From Chromera velia (lineage: Eukaryota; Sar; Chromeraceae), in the NCBI GenBank assembly GCA_018398765.1, contig JAHBMJ010000611.1:8556-44067 (forward strand): a DNA stretch of 35,512 nt. Direction: 5' to 3'. The notes under the pieces are model-generated. The model was not told where the DNA came from and searched no databases. It saw only the letters and a list, made by a program, of their open reading frames with translations. Below are positions 12,306 through 21,462 of the stretch, piece by piece. Each line of letters begins with the position of its first letter. Positions within the stretch are counted from its first letter, which is position 1. The translations under genes were made by a program, and so were the position numbers.

Positions 12306-15300
12306 CACAGACGGTACACTCAGTCGATGAACCTCAAGCACTGCATGGCCGCACTCACAGTGACAACACACGGCGAGAAACAGACACATGGGCAGAGCGA
12401 AACGTCGTTCAAATAACAGAGGGACGTACAAGTGGAGGGGCACAAAAGTTTGCAAAGGAAATATTGGCGCTCAGATGCCGCGGCAGTCAAAAACGAAGGA
12501 AAGCATCAAAAAGAAAAAGCAAGACTAACCGACCGAATAAGTGAAATTTCCTGTCGGAGCAACAGAATTGCTAGTCGGATAATCAGGGTCGATTGAAGTT
12601 CGAACGTCTACTGCCACCACGTCCCCTCTCACGATGGTTCTGTTTGCTTGAGCAAATGCAACGAAGACGTCACTCCTGAGAATAGTGAACGTGACGTTGG
12701 CAGTATCGTTCCGGTGGGCAGCCCCAGGGGGATAGGAGCGTGTCTCGTAGAGGTAAGTTTCCAAAGGTGTGAGGGTATAGGCGGGTATGGTCAAGTTCTG
12801 CTGGTCGAGAGGAAAGGGTGTCTGTCCAAGATTGGGACCAAAAGTTGCAGGGGAGAGGTCAAGGTCTCCAGTCAATTGTTGCCACTCCCACGACATCGTT
12901 CGTTTGACGTTGGGGCAATTTGGGTCGATGACAATGTCGGGGGTGACGACGAGCTCCTCTGTGCGATTCCAAGTAAAGTTGTCGTTGGAGATGGTGACGA
13001 CTGGAAGAGCGTAATCCATTTTTTCGACCTTGAAGATTTCAGTGTGGTTTGTGAAGAAAAGAGTCTCGACAGTCAGATTGATCCTGCAAGGAGCAACAAC
13101 GAGAAAAAGTGTGAGGATAATGAAATGACTTGAAACTTTGATCTTGACATTTGAGACCCCCTTGTAGGAAAAGCAAAGCATCACACGGATATTTTCTTAT
13201 GCATAGAGCTTCTCATCTTGCACCGTGCGATTGATCGAATTGGTTGACTGACGTGTAAACGGTGGCGATTTCAAGGGAGTAGTCGGGGAACTGCCATCTG
13301 TTCCATCCCTTCTCTAAGCGTTTACTTTGGTCGAGTGTGTTGTGGTCCGAGTGGTTACTCAAGGATTCAAAGGTTGTCTGCAGTATTTATTGTGTGCATA
13401 TTGGAAGTGAATGCACATCACTGAGATAATTATTCGGATTGTTTCCATCCTGAAAGCAGAAGGGCAGCTAGAGGGGGGCTCAGGAAAGAAGAAAAGATAA
13501 TGTAAAATTTCTGAAAAAGTTCAGACAAGAGCCCAGCCAGAAAGAGAGACGGACGTTTATCTGGCTTAGAATTGTCGTGTTGAAGTCATTCAGAGTCTTG
13601 TTCCGCGGAGTCGCGTAGTAGATGTCCTCCCAGTCGACTAACGTCCAGGTCCAAGCAGGACGCCGCCCAGCCCAGATTACAGTCGCGTTGATGTCGACCT
13701 GCAGACAGTTGTGAGTAATTTTATATTATTTCTTGATTATTCTTCATTCTTGCACGTGTAAGAACACACATGTGTATGTATGGACAGAGAGAGACGAGCG
13801 GGTGGACAGGTGAGCAGCTAACGACAATGTTGGCGGACAAACCCACAGCCAGCTTTTGCCGCCAGCAGGCAGATGACGATACGCCGTGCTGTGGTTGCTG
13901 GTTCATTTCACACACCGACACAAAATGTGATGTATGAGCCAAAGGACCGACTAAATTCCCTCCTCATTCATGAGTGCACTCACTCACTCACTCACTCACT
14001 CACCGCATCACACTCCTTCAGATAGCAGGTGACGCTATAATTCCACATTCCGCTGGTTTCGTTCGTGATGGGGTCGCAGTTTCCTGTCAGGTTAATGATG
14101 GGGTTGTACAGAGGATCTGGGAGGTCAATCTGGCAGGCATCCTCGGAAGCAGGAGACCACTCGTTGTTAATCGGCAGGGCGTACAGCCGGTCGGGACGGA
14201 TCTGCAGATCGAGAGGGAGGGAGAAAACCGATGAGAGGCGCACACGTCTTCAGAAAAATTAGGGAAGATGGAAGGCGACAGTCGTCTCAGGATGGGAGAA
14301 GAACATGAAGATGCACTCTAAAACGAACAAGTGGCAAATACTATGTCAGCCACACCAACTACTGAAAGATGTTTTTACAAGAGAGCAGGCAGACGTACCT
14401 GCAGGATATCGTAGGGCTGTATAATGAATTCGTATGGGAGGTAGGCGACGAGTCTGGTGGTGTTGACGAAATTGATGTAGTGCGCCACATTGGAGGCAGG
14501 GAGCAGGGGACAGGTGGCGTCTGTGAAGAGGTCCGTGCACGTGAATGTGCTCTGCATGAGGACAGACAGGGAGGCAGGCAGAGAGAGAGAGAGGGGTGAC
14601 AAAGAGGGAGAGACCGCTTTAGCTCGGGGAGCGTTGGATCGGAGTAAGCACGGATGACCACCTGTGAGGAAACGAAGATTATCCCGAGGTGGGTTTCTTC
14701 AATCAGCACACGAACAGAAAGAGAGAGAGAAAGGCAGCAGGTACACAGGCAGACAGACGTTTGCATAATTTTCGAAGAGTGATGTTGAGTTGTCCACATA
14801 GTCTGGCACGATGTCGTCGTCTGTGTCAATTTGAGAGGCCCCCATCAGGGTCTCCTCCTCGAATTCAAATTGGATCGTCTCCGCCTCTAGATCGTATCTG
14901 CACACACAGACAGCAACAAACAAGCAAAGAAAGAAAGAGAGAAAGGAAGGAAGAAAAGACTCAAGAACGAAGAATGAAATGCAGATTGGATATCCAAGCA
15001 GACGATACGCAGACACACGGCGATCTCCTACTGCACGCGCATTTGTGAACCTTTTTATGTATTGTTTCCATTGCGCCTAAAACGGATAAAGGGTCCTCAA
15101 GACGAATCAACTACAGTTGCAGGATGGTCCTCAGAGGATCTACAATCTCCTAAGAACAGCGATCAACTTCGCCAACTCTCATGAGCGAAGGAGACTTCTG
15201 CCTGACCTGCAGAAGTTGAATTGTGGTACTGGCAAAGAGAGGGGAATGGTTGGTTCTTCGTTGTAGAGATTGGGCCAGATAGCGTTGGCGTAGAAGGTCC

Positions 15301-16237
15301 CGTTATCCAGATACCCCCAGAACCCATCGTAGTGGGTGTAGTTCTGGAGGTCGAAGTCGAAGATCGTGGGGGGCTGTTCTCTGATCAGTCCGGTGTTGTT
15401 TCTGAACACCATGAAGGTGTGGTTCTTCAGATGGTCCTGCGTCTGGTCCTGCACAGACAGACAGACAAACAAAGCGGTCCACACACACATGCAGACCAAG
15501 GGAAGACAAAGAATTGTGAGAGAGTATCACTCATGTTCCAGTGGAAAACATGGTCATGCAGAGAGGCAAGTACAGAGGGACTCACCTCGAAAAAAGAAGG
15601 AAAACGTGACCGAGTAATTAAAAGAGAAAGATGAAGAGCGGGAAAAACGTAAGAGTGGGAGAGGGGGTGGGGTGGGTCGGGGTGGAGTGGGGCGGTGAGG
15701 AGAAAGGGATAAAGAGGGCATCAAAAAACGACCCCCCATGCAGCTCTTGTTACGGACCTGGACGTAGAAGAGCTTGTCGTTCAACAAAGCGGAGTCACAT
15801 ATTGAGTTTTGCGTTGAAGGGTCGTTCAACGTCAATGTGTGAGTGGGGGCTGCGCACCGATAGATATGCAGACATACGCAGATGCATGCACGCTCACAAA
15901 CATACAGACACACAGGTAGACATAAGTATAGGCAGACAGAAAGACAGACAGACAGGCAGAAACGGAGAAAGATGAACAATTCCTTCACCGAGAAGAGTTT
16001 TGGTCTCCTAGAAAGCACAGAGAGTCTGTGCAAATCTAAGGACGATGACAAAAGTCTTCAGACAAACCAGAGAGGACACCCAAAGCTAACAGAGGACACG
16101 AAGTTTACGCTCAAGCGACTCGAGAAGCAACAGAAGGCGAGAGGGATTGAATGAAAGAGGGATTAAGGGAGAAGACAAAGCAGCACAGAAAGAACGGGGC
16201 ATGAGCTAGGGGTTCAAAAACGAGCCCCATTCGAAAA

Positions 16238-16275
<38 letters not shown>

Positions 16276-19200
16276 CTAAGGCCCCACTCACTCACAGAAG
16301 CTGTCCTTGTCGACGTTCCCCAAGTGTATCAGCTGATAATTTGAGGATTTTGGACCTGCAGGAGGGAGGGAAGAAAAACAGCACATGCAAGTACTTGATG
16401 ACACAACTCACAGCATTCCGGAGGTCATCCATGCGATTGGATGAAGCAAAACGGTTCGATATATGTATGACCAGAAACACGGGGAGAGAGAAACAAACTG
16501 TGTGTATTGTTCTTTCGGTCATTTCTGCGTTCTGTTTGACAGACAGGTAGACCCAGCACAAAACAAGAATGCTTTTGACAGACCGAATGCGTACAGATCC
16601 CCCAACCGCTCGCTGAAGAAGAGTTGAACGACCTGCAGACACACAGACACAAAGTCATGAAATGAGAAAAACGGCAAATCTCTCCTCACGTTGCCGGACC
16701 GCTTTTGCCTGACGGATGCGCAAAGCGTCACTCAGACCGTCCTTTCAGAAGGGCAAATTGAATTCCTGTTCAAAAACGCCAAAGAACAACTTTTCTTTTT
16801 TCTCTCTGCATTTCCCCACGCATGTGCTGTGATCAATCTCGTCCCCCAAAATGGAATACTGAATGCAGAAACCAGCCTCATAGAACCGCCTGACCTTGAA
16901 GTCAAGCACCGAGTACCCCAAAACGGCACCATCCTCTATGTTCACCCACACACAGACATCCTTCGTAGCCCCGAGCTGCGAGTAATCGGGGGGGGTGAAG
17001 GGAAATGGAGAGACACATGCAATCAGAGAGGAGAAATACACACGTGCGGGTCAAAATTCCAAAGCAAAAACGGGGTCCTTTGAAAGACTTCAAAGTGTAG
17101 TTAAGAGATTAATGCCCTTTGCACCAGCCTGCTTTACTGTCACCCAATTCTGCTCCGGTATCCTTTGGACAGATGAACGAACGAACGAAGAGGTGATCTG
17201 TGTCTGTACATTCGCATGAGTTGACAGAAAAGGAAATGTTCAGATCCGCATCTGTTTGGCGGGAAATCTCCACTGACGTTGTTGGGATGCATTTGCAAAA
17301 AAAAAATGCACTGACGTTGTTGGGATCTGCAGTTGATCCGTCGGAGATCGTGAAGACGTAGGCGTTGTCGAGGGAGGCTATGGCGGTGATGGAGTTAAAT
17401 TGGAAGTAGGTGGTACCATATGGGTAGGTGGCAGAGAAGTCGATCGTGTCGCTGGTGTAGTTCATAAAAGGAGCCGTGGAGTTGGCAGAGTTGATGCGGT
17501 ACCTGCATGTGTGATTAATTGGAAGGAAGACATACATACAGTCAGAAATATATATATCTATTCTGCAGTCACATGCTTCGTCAGATAGAATGCACATATG
17601 GAAGAAATCTTACGTTTTCTTTTGTCCAGTTGATGAAACAGTGAAGAGGAGGAAAGGGGAAAGGAAACGCATGACAATCATTTAGGTTTTGACACCTGTT
17701 CAAAGACGCGGGAGGTGCAATAGTCCCTTTTCGAAAGAAGAACAACACAAAAGCCCGCACAGAAAACCGATCAGAACACTCAGCAGTCCATTCACCAAAC
17801 ACACAATCACTCCCTCAGTGCCTGACCTGAACAGTTTGTACGTCCAGCTTGTGAATGACCGAGCAGAATCGATTTCCAGTCCTATCAACCTGCTGTTGTC
17901 CAGATCATAATGCATTCCGTACAAGTGTCCGTTGGCCTTCCTCTGATACTGGTAGGCAGGCAGTCCCGTTCTTCTGTCTGCAGCGTGAAGGTAGAAGGTC
18001 TCGTAGACTCCCGAATTCGCTGCATCAGCAGGATCTTCTCGTATGGCCACGGAGAGGTAGAAGATCTTTCTCCAGGGATCCAGCGCCCAGGGGACACCGA
18101 AAGACACGTACTCCCACTCTCGATACACAGACCTGAGGGAAGGAAGGAAGGAAGGAAGGAAGGAAGGAAGGAAGAAAAACAAAAGAAAGGAAAGGAAAGG
18201 AAAGGAATCAATGAGAAGACAAGCAGAAAAGTGGACAGAGTCGTAAGGAGAGAACTGGAACTGGTGTGGTGGAACAAATAAGTCATTCAATCTAGTTGCT
18301 GATTGATGGAAAGGAAAGGAAAGGATACTCTCAACACTAGACAGGAAGAAAAGGACATGCAAGAAACGAGATAGAAAAAAAGAATCAAAAGCAGAAAGAA
18401 CCTCAAAGACAGTTGCATATAGAGATGTCCAGTGAGGGCTCGAGCTGGCGCTTCACAGAAAACAGAACCCCACAGACACCTAAAGCAAAGCACCAACCAT
18501 CTGTTTGAAGACCCTCCACATAAATTGTGTTCCCAAAAATCCAGACAATCATACTCGCAGTTTGTCTGCGTCGTTTCTGTCATCTGCCCTCCCTTAACCT
18601 GCAGCAACAGCCATTTCCTCAAAACACTAGTCTTCTCTGTGGAGTCTTTGTTTGTGAACACCGACATCATGATGAATCACAGGGCGGCAAGGCGAGAGAA
18701 AAAGAAGAAGGCGGACCAGCAAACCATCAGAGAAAAGGGAGTAAGAACAAAGCGAAAAACTCAAAGAGGGAGATCAGCAAACAGATGAATAGAGAGAATA
18801 AGGTGAAAATAAACGAAGAAACAAACAAACCTGCGTGGACCAGGTGAGGCACGCGCAACTCAATTGAGAAGTGTTAGAGTTCAGATCATCCGCAATTCCA
18901 CGAGCCCGCACTGCGACTGCCTGTGTTGGGTTTTCATACGCACCGCACGCATCCGTGCAGCCTGCGGCGGTCGCGTTTCCTGCAGCGATCAAAATCAGCC
19001 GAAATAAACATGAGTGAGCATGCGGTCTATCACATAAGGAGGGCGATGAACAGAACAGAGACTACCAGGCAGCCAAAACCACACACAGATAGACCCGCAG
19101 GCACGTAAACATGACAAACTTCCCCTCATCAGGTACTCTTGCGACAAGACTACATCCTTTAGGCTTTTGCTTCGACAGATTCACCGATGGACTGAGAGAG

Positions 19201-19944
19201 GGAGAGTTGACGCATGTGCATGTGAGAAGCAGAGGAAGAGAAAGAGGGGAACCATGCCTCAGCAAAGTCATGCAACCAGCTCACCCCCAGTGATCGTGAA
19301 TGCTGCCCCACTGGCGTGACTGTTGGTGTCCTCGAAACATCCCAAGAAGGTGAACCGGCTGTAGTTGGTGTACATAGGGGGGCCTCCTGTCTCGTTGACC
19401 AGCTCTGCTTTCAGGCTCTGCACAATCAGGAAGAGAGATTTGTACGAGGAGGGAAAAAACTCGTATGCACACATTTATATGTCTTCCTTAAGCTGACGCA
19501 AAGCTGGACACGCATTCAGTCACTACGCACCCACCCGATCGGTTCATTTCGCACCTTCCTCTTTAATTTTGAAAAAGTCATTTTGAAAAGACTCTGCTCT
19601 AGAGAATGCGTATTCAACCTCAAATTATATACATCGTGGCCCATAGACAACACCCGTATTGTTTCTGCTCCAAGAGCGAGACTGCATGCATGCAAGAGAA
19701 AGCTATATTAGTGCGTGTACAAACTGACCTTCAGGGTTGTCGAGGTAGACGCCTCATCCATGTGCACGTGCGCATCGAGGTCGTATAATCTATCGTCATT
19801 CAGAAGCGATTGCAGATTCTTCGAGTACTCGTGAATGGCTGCGGGCATGTCTGGAAACAACAGACAGACGAGCAACACCAACCACCCCATAACACGCAAA
19901 GAAGGTAATCCTTCTCTGTTTTGGGGGACCTCCTTCTTCGCCAT
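617..19944 (-). CDS. Polycystin-1-like receptor: WSC, REJ, GPS, five membrane segments
   Basis: A 32-exon gene rebuilt by eye; all junction phases agree and give about 3,250 residues. Exons 5' to 3': 19944-19729, 19417-19285, 18979-18831, 18598-18498, 18132-17827, 17502-17316, 16975-16895, 16632-16584, 16355-16296, 15849-15758, 15448-15207, 14897-14759, 14661-14615, 14549-14399, 14201-14004, 13698-13555, 13377-13253, 13083-12534, 12258-11955, 11566-11406, 11044-10893, 10562-10385, 9943-9679, 9375-9110, 8749-6285, 5890-5659, 5513-4367, 4012-3555, 3124-2760, 2334-2199, 1672-1313, 910-617 (TGA). Order of parts: signal peptide, WSC, long N-glycosylation-rich ectodomain, REJ, acidic insert, GPS, TM1, TM2-3, TM4-5, proline-rich tail. 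REJ/GPS proteins of the polycystin-1 family are large surface receptors; ligand and signalling here are unknown. PLAT and the TM6-11 channel part are absent. The least certain junction is exon 13 to 14 (weak donor GTCTCT, acceptor CAGAG). The family call is firm; individual borders need RNA. Confidence 0.87.
1277..1297. repeat. (AAAC)n microsatellite beside the exon 31 donor
   Basis: A short AAAC run in intron 31. On the gene strand the intron starts GTCAGTCAGTGTGTCTG and passes into TTTG repeats, so the simple repeat begins almost at the splice donor (1312). Confidence 0.8.
1908..2070. repeat. (AC)n / (ACTC)n microsatellite in intron 30
   Basis: About 160 bp of AC and ACTC units with a short GCGTGCGCGC interruption near 1993. 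It fills much of the 526-bp intron between exons 30 and 31 (1673-2198). Confidence 0.9.
2199..4012 (-). other. Exons 28-30: Ser/Arg/Pro loop, TM4 and TM5
   Basis: Exon 28 (4012-3555) is a Gln/Pro/Arg-rich loop. Exon 29 (3124-2760) starts with SPSRSPTRSPPGRTLTRSRS, an SR-like possible phosphorylation region, then VPGWAYYTMLILPFAAT and TM4 ending in VVIYGMFFD. Exon 30 (2334-2199) holds TM5, WWLAFMSAFLLSALVTDVV, then a basic amphipathic stretch. The W-W-x(n)-YG-x(2)-F...RW...S...SxxxTD order matches TM4-TM5 of polycystin-1, where TM5 is followed by the channel domain; here no such domain follows. Confidence 0.78.
4367..5890 (-). other. Exons 26-27: short TM1-TM2 loop, TM2, TM3 and long cytoplasmic loop
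   Basis: Exon 26 (5890-5659) follows TM1 with a charged segment of about 77 residues where polycystin-1 has its PLAT/LH2 domain; it is too short for PLAT. It ends in RDHFLLAPMTHCH, and exon 27 (5513-4367) begins TFTRPQKLTTFLAF, matching the conserved tRxQR segment at the start of TM2 in polycystins. TM2 is at about residues 2339-2358 and TM3 (PLGALCALCVYPLLIGLIAL) follows. The rest is a proline- and acid-rich loop of more than 300 residues with Pro runs. Confidence 0.8.
6285..8749 (-). other. Exon 25: acidic insert, helical stalk, GPS and TM1
   Basis: One 2,465-bp exon covers residues about 1433-2253. First comes a Ser/Thr-rich stretch, then a very acidic region at about residues 1626-1873 with Glu runs and repeated WKRNDT / WERNDT / WKTDDN cores, then a Glu/Gln-rich helical segment around 1950-2050. 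The GPS follows near residue 2187: CLAWDDLTDSW, then CLSTHLTDIAMF, with the HLT triplet at which GAIN/GPS proteins self-cleave. TM1 is the hydrophobic stretch WPVIALLCALVAMNMLAVGW, followed by basic residues on the cytoplasmic side. Confidence 0.83.
10018..10046. repeat. (CT)n microsatellite in intron 22
   Basis: A 29-bp TC run upstream, on the gene strand, of exon 23. On the gene strand it reads as (GA)n. Confidence 0.9.
10820..10880. repeat. (GACT)n-(GACG)n-(GACT)n array next to the exon 21 donor
   Basis: A mirror-like array of about 60 bp: GACT units, then GGAC/ACGG units, then GACT units again. On the gene strand it gives tandem copies of GTCAGT, the same hexamer as the real donor of exon 21 at 10892, only 12 bp away. 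Confidence 0.9.
11055..11237. repeat. (AC)n-(GA)n-(AC)n compound microsatellite in intron 20
   Basis: An AC run, about 120 bp of purine-only GA with a few variants, then a second AC run. It ends 10 bp from exon 21, so on the gene strand (TC)n and (GT)n lead straight into the acceptor CTGCAG. Confidence 0.92.
12275..12302. repeat. (AC)n microsatellite beside the exon 19 acceptor
   Basis: A 28-bp AC run in intron 18, 16 bp from exon 19. On the gene strand (GT)n stands where a polypyrimidine tract would be expected. Confidence 0.9.
13253..14201 (-). other. Ectodomain linker (exons 15-17)
   Basis: Exons 14201-14004, 13698-13555 and 13377-13253 encode about 155 residues with sequons and scattered Cys and Trp but no domain I recognise. 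Exon 17 follows exon 16 in phase 0. A possible extra 33-bp exon at 13417-13449 would also keep frame, but it would leave a 39-bp intron, so I left it out. Confidence 0.55.
13977..14003. repeat. (CACT)n array that contains the exon 15 splice donor
   Basis: On the gene strand the intron starts directly with GTGAGTGAGTGAG and so on for about seven units. The donor GTGAGT is thus the first unit of the microsatellite. Confidence 0.9.
14399..18132 (-). other. Ectodomain of repeated beta-type segments (exons 5-14)
   Basis: Ten exons, joined in frame, give about 450 residues with many N-x-S/T sites. Recurrent segments of the kind NSRLIGLEID, NAYVFTISDG, LGDLYAFG and LNDKLFYVQ look like blades of a beta-propeller, but I cannot assign a family. 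Exon 12 carries IDTDDDIVPDYVDN, which resembles the Asp-rich calcium loops of thrombospondin type 3 repeats. Exon 13 (47 bp) and its junction with exon 14 are the weakest part of the model. Confidence 0.5.
16242..16272. repeat. (GA)n microsatellite in intron 9
   Basis: A 31-bp GA run, 23 bp beyond exon 9 (16296). The donor of exon 9 itself reads GTGAGTGAGT. Confidence 0.9.
18137..18174. repeat. (GGAA)n microsatellite forming the exon 5 polypyrimidine tract
   Basis: On the gene strand this is TTCC repeated about nine times, ending in CCCTCAG at the exon 5 acceptor (exon starts 18132). The repeat is the pyrimidine tract of this splice site. Confidence 0.9.
18498..19417 (-). other. WSC domain (exons 2-4)
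   Basis: Three exons join in frame into a cysteine-rich domain at about residues 90-205. Its landmarks follow the WSC pattern: FLGCFEDT at the start, CTDAC in the middle, a CAC pair, NCEYDC, then LCGGSSNRWSVY, the typical CGG...SVY ending, with the last three residues supplied by exon 5. WSC domains are carbohydrate-binding modules found in fungal wall sensors, polycystin-1 and many protist surface proteins. A sugar-binding role at the cell surface or wall is therefore likely. Confidence 0.82.
19729..19944 (-). other. Exon 1: start codon and signal peptide of the receptor
   Basis: The ATG is at 19944-19942. Residues 1-17 are polar with several charges, residues about 18-37 form a hydrophobic core (VMGWLVLLVCLLF) followed by PDMPAA, a reasonable cleavage context. 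This makes the protein secretory with an extracellular N-terminus. The exon ends at AAG with donor GTCAGT in phase 0. A second Met lies just before the hydrophobic core and could also start the protein without losing the signal. Confidence 0.8.
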
Positions 19945-20931
19945 CCCGTACAGAGTTCCAAGGATGACAAGAAAATCAAAAGAAAGGATATTGTCTTTGC
20001 ATCAGAACTCCTAATTGCTGCATACTGGTATCAGCCCAGGGCAACACACGCTTGTAAGGTTTTATGAACAACTCAATACGTTCGTGCAACAGATGTACAA
20101 GTGTTGCTTAGTCAGTTCACGTCATTTCTGGAGCGAAAACTTGTTTTCCTTCTCTACAGATTTCCTGTTGGTGCCTTATCCTAGCTCCGCTGAGGGACTC
20201 TCCAGCAGCACATAGAAGCAGCGTGTGCTTCGGCGCCCCTCAAATGCAAGTCAACATGCATGGGATCGACATAAATCTGTTGCACAATGCATTGCATGCA
20301 ATGCTCTAATAATGCTCTATTTACGCATGAGCCTCCGCAACTGCGCGCGCGCACGCGCGCGGGCACATGCACGCGTTTAAATTTTTGTCGCGGAGCCATG
20401 CAGACATCATGCCTTCCACCTAAATTAAGATCGTTTGCACGGATTCAAGATCGTCTCAGTGGCTGACAGACATTGCAACGCAGGGGACACATAGAGACAA
20501 TGCACGAAGCTGTCAGAGTAAGCCGCTGACGCGGCATCTTTGCTGATGACGCCGAAAGTATCAGATCAGGTCTGCTTCCGTAATTTTACACCTGCTTGCG
20601 CACATTCCGTCTCCTGCCATTTTTTGCGAAAATACAGCAGACGAGGGTTCCTCTCTCAACAAATCGAGCTTGCACGTTTGCACGTTCTCATTTGAGGACA
20701 CTGATTGAAGAACTTTAAGTGTGGGTGTCGAGCTTCGGCCACCATCCTACCTTGGGGCGGTGGAAAGACATACACTTCTTCACTTGATGTCCATGCGTTT
20801 TTCTTTCGTGGTTCTTTTCGTTTCTGGCGGTTGCCGCCACAGGCGTCTCCCTGCGCGACGGGCCGGACAAATTCTCCTCCTCAGCTTTTCGGAGGCGACT
20901 TATTCGGGGACGGCGCAGGAGGAGCACAGAG
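19945..20931. other. Spacer between the divergent receptor and C2H2 genes
   Basis: No exon could be supported. The stretch should hold the promoters of the minus-strand receptor and the plus-strand C2H2 gene. It contains a perfect 16-bp palindrome at 20289-20304 (GCATTGCATGCAATGC) around a TGCATGCA core, and an alternating purine-pyrimidine GCGCGCGCGCACGCGCGCG run at about 20343-20361 that could form Z-DNA. I see no clear TATA box. Confidence 0.5.
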
Positions 20932-21462
20932 ATGCGGTTGCAGTGTGGGGAGTGCAACTCCTTCAGGGACCGTCTCCACAAGAGGGAAACGCCCCGTCTC
21001 CTTTTCTTGTTTGCACCGGCTCTGACTGCCGTCTCCACTGCACCTGTTGTCCGCTCTGCACTTGCTGCCTCTGTCTCCGAGTCAGAGCTGCACGAGAAGG
21101 CTGTTCCACGTTCAAGCTCTCTGCAGCCCCTCCTCGACCCTTCCTTTTCCTTTCCCTCCACCGGGAAGAAGAACGAGAAGCCGGGGAAACTGACACAGAC
21201 AGTGGTGAGAGGGCCAGCGAGGGCGAGAGAAAAGGGCACCAATCAAGAGGTAGGAGGAGAAGGAAGACAAGATAAGGAGCGCCTGAAGGCGTCCTGCAGG
21301 AAGGACGGCGAGGAAGTGCTAGTGGAGATTCCCGTCCCAGTGGGGGGTGAAGGAGACGGGAAGGTGGAGACTGCGAAATTCTGGAAGTGCAATGAGTGCG
21401 GGGGGCTTTTCAAGACCGAGCACGGACTCCACATCCATGCAGCGAAGAAGCACCGACGGTGA
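20932..21462 (+). CDS. Protein with a C-terminal C2H2 zinc finger
   Basis: An open frame of 176 residues from ATG 20932 to TGA 21462. The only clear domain is at the end: C153-x2-C156-x12-H169-x4-H174 (CNECGGLF...HIHAAKKH), a classical C2H2 finger with the usual hydrophobic residues. The N-terminal 150 residues are low in order-promoting pattern and unrecognised. The stop lies inside CGGTGAGT, which is also a good splice donor, so the real protein may continue in a further exon; a pyrimidine-rich acceptor is visible near 21696. The start is likewise unsure, since other frames upstream are also open. The function could be nucleic-acid binding. The finger is firm, the gene borders are not. Confidence 0.55.
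   Translation: MRLQCGECNSFRDRLHKRETPRLLFLFAPALTAVSTAPVVRSALAASVSESELHEKAVPRSSSLQPLLDPSFSFPSTGKKNEKPGKLTQTVVRGPARAREKGTNQEVGGEGRQDKERLKASCRKDGEEVLVEIPVPVGGEGDGKVETAKFWKCNECGGLFKTEHGLHIHAAKKHRR

Larger units (their letters stand above)
9110..13083 (-). other. REJ module (exons 18-24)
   Basis: Seven in-frame exons span residues about 807-1432. Hallmarks of the REJ (receptor for egg jelly) region are SIDPDYP followed across the exon 18/19 junction by FTYSCVAPNGTDC, and PPSGGTFSVDPSNG followed by GWTADDLPLTYLF in exon 22. These match the SxDPD...YsWsC and PPxGG...P..G...W...LPL.Y signatures of REJ domains in polycystin-1 and sea urchin REJ proteins. REJ sits between ligand-binding modules and the GPS and is thought to help autoproteolysis. 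Sequons are frequent, as expected for an extracellular segment. Confidence 0.82.

Noticed and set aside
13417-13449. A 33-bp in-frame exon between exons 16 and 17 of the receptor
   Set aside because: It keeps phase 0 and has a CAG acceptor, but leaves a 39-bp intron and a weak donor (GTGCAT). Exon 16 joins exon 17 in frame without it.
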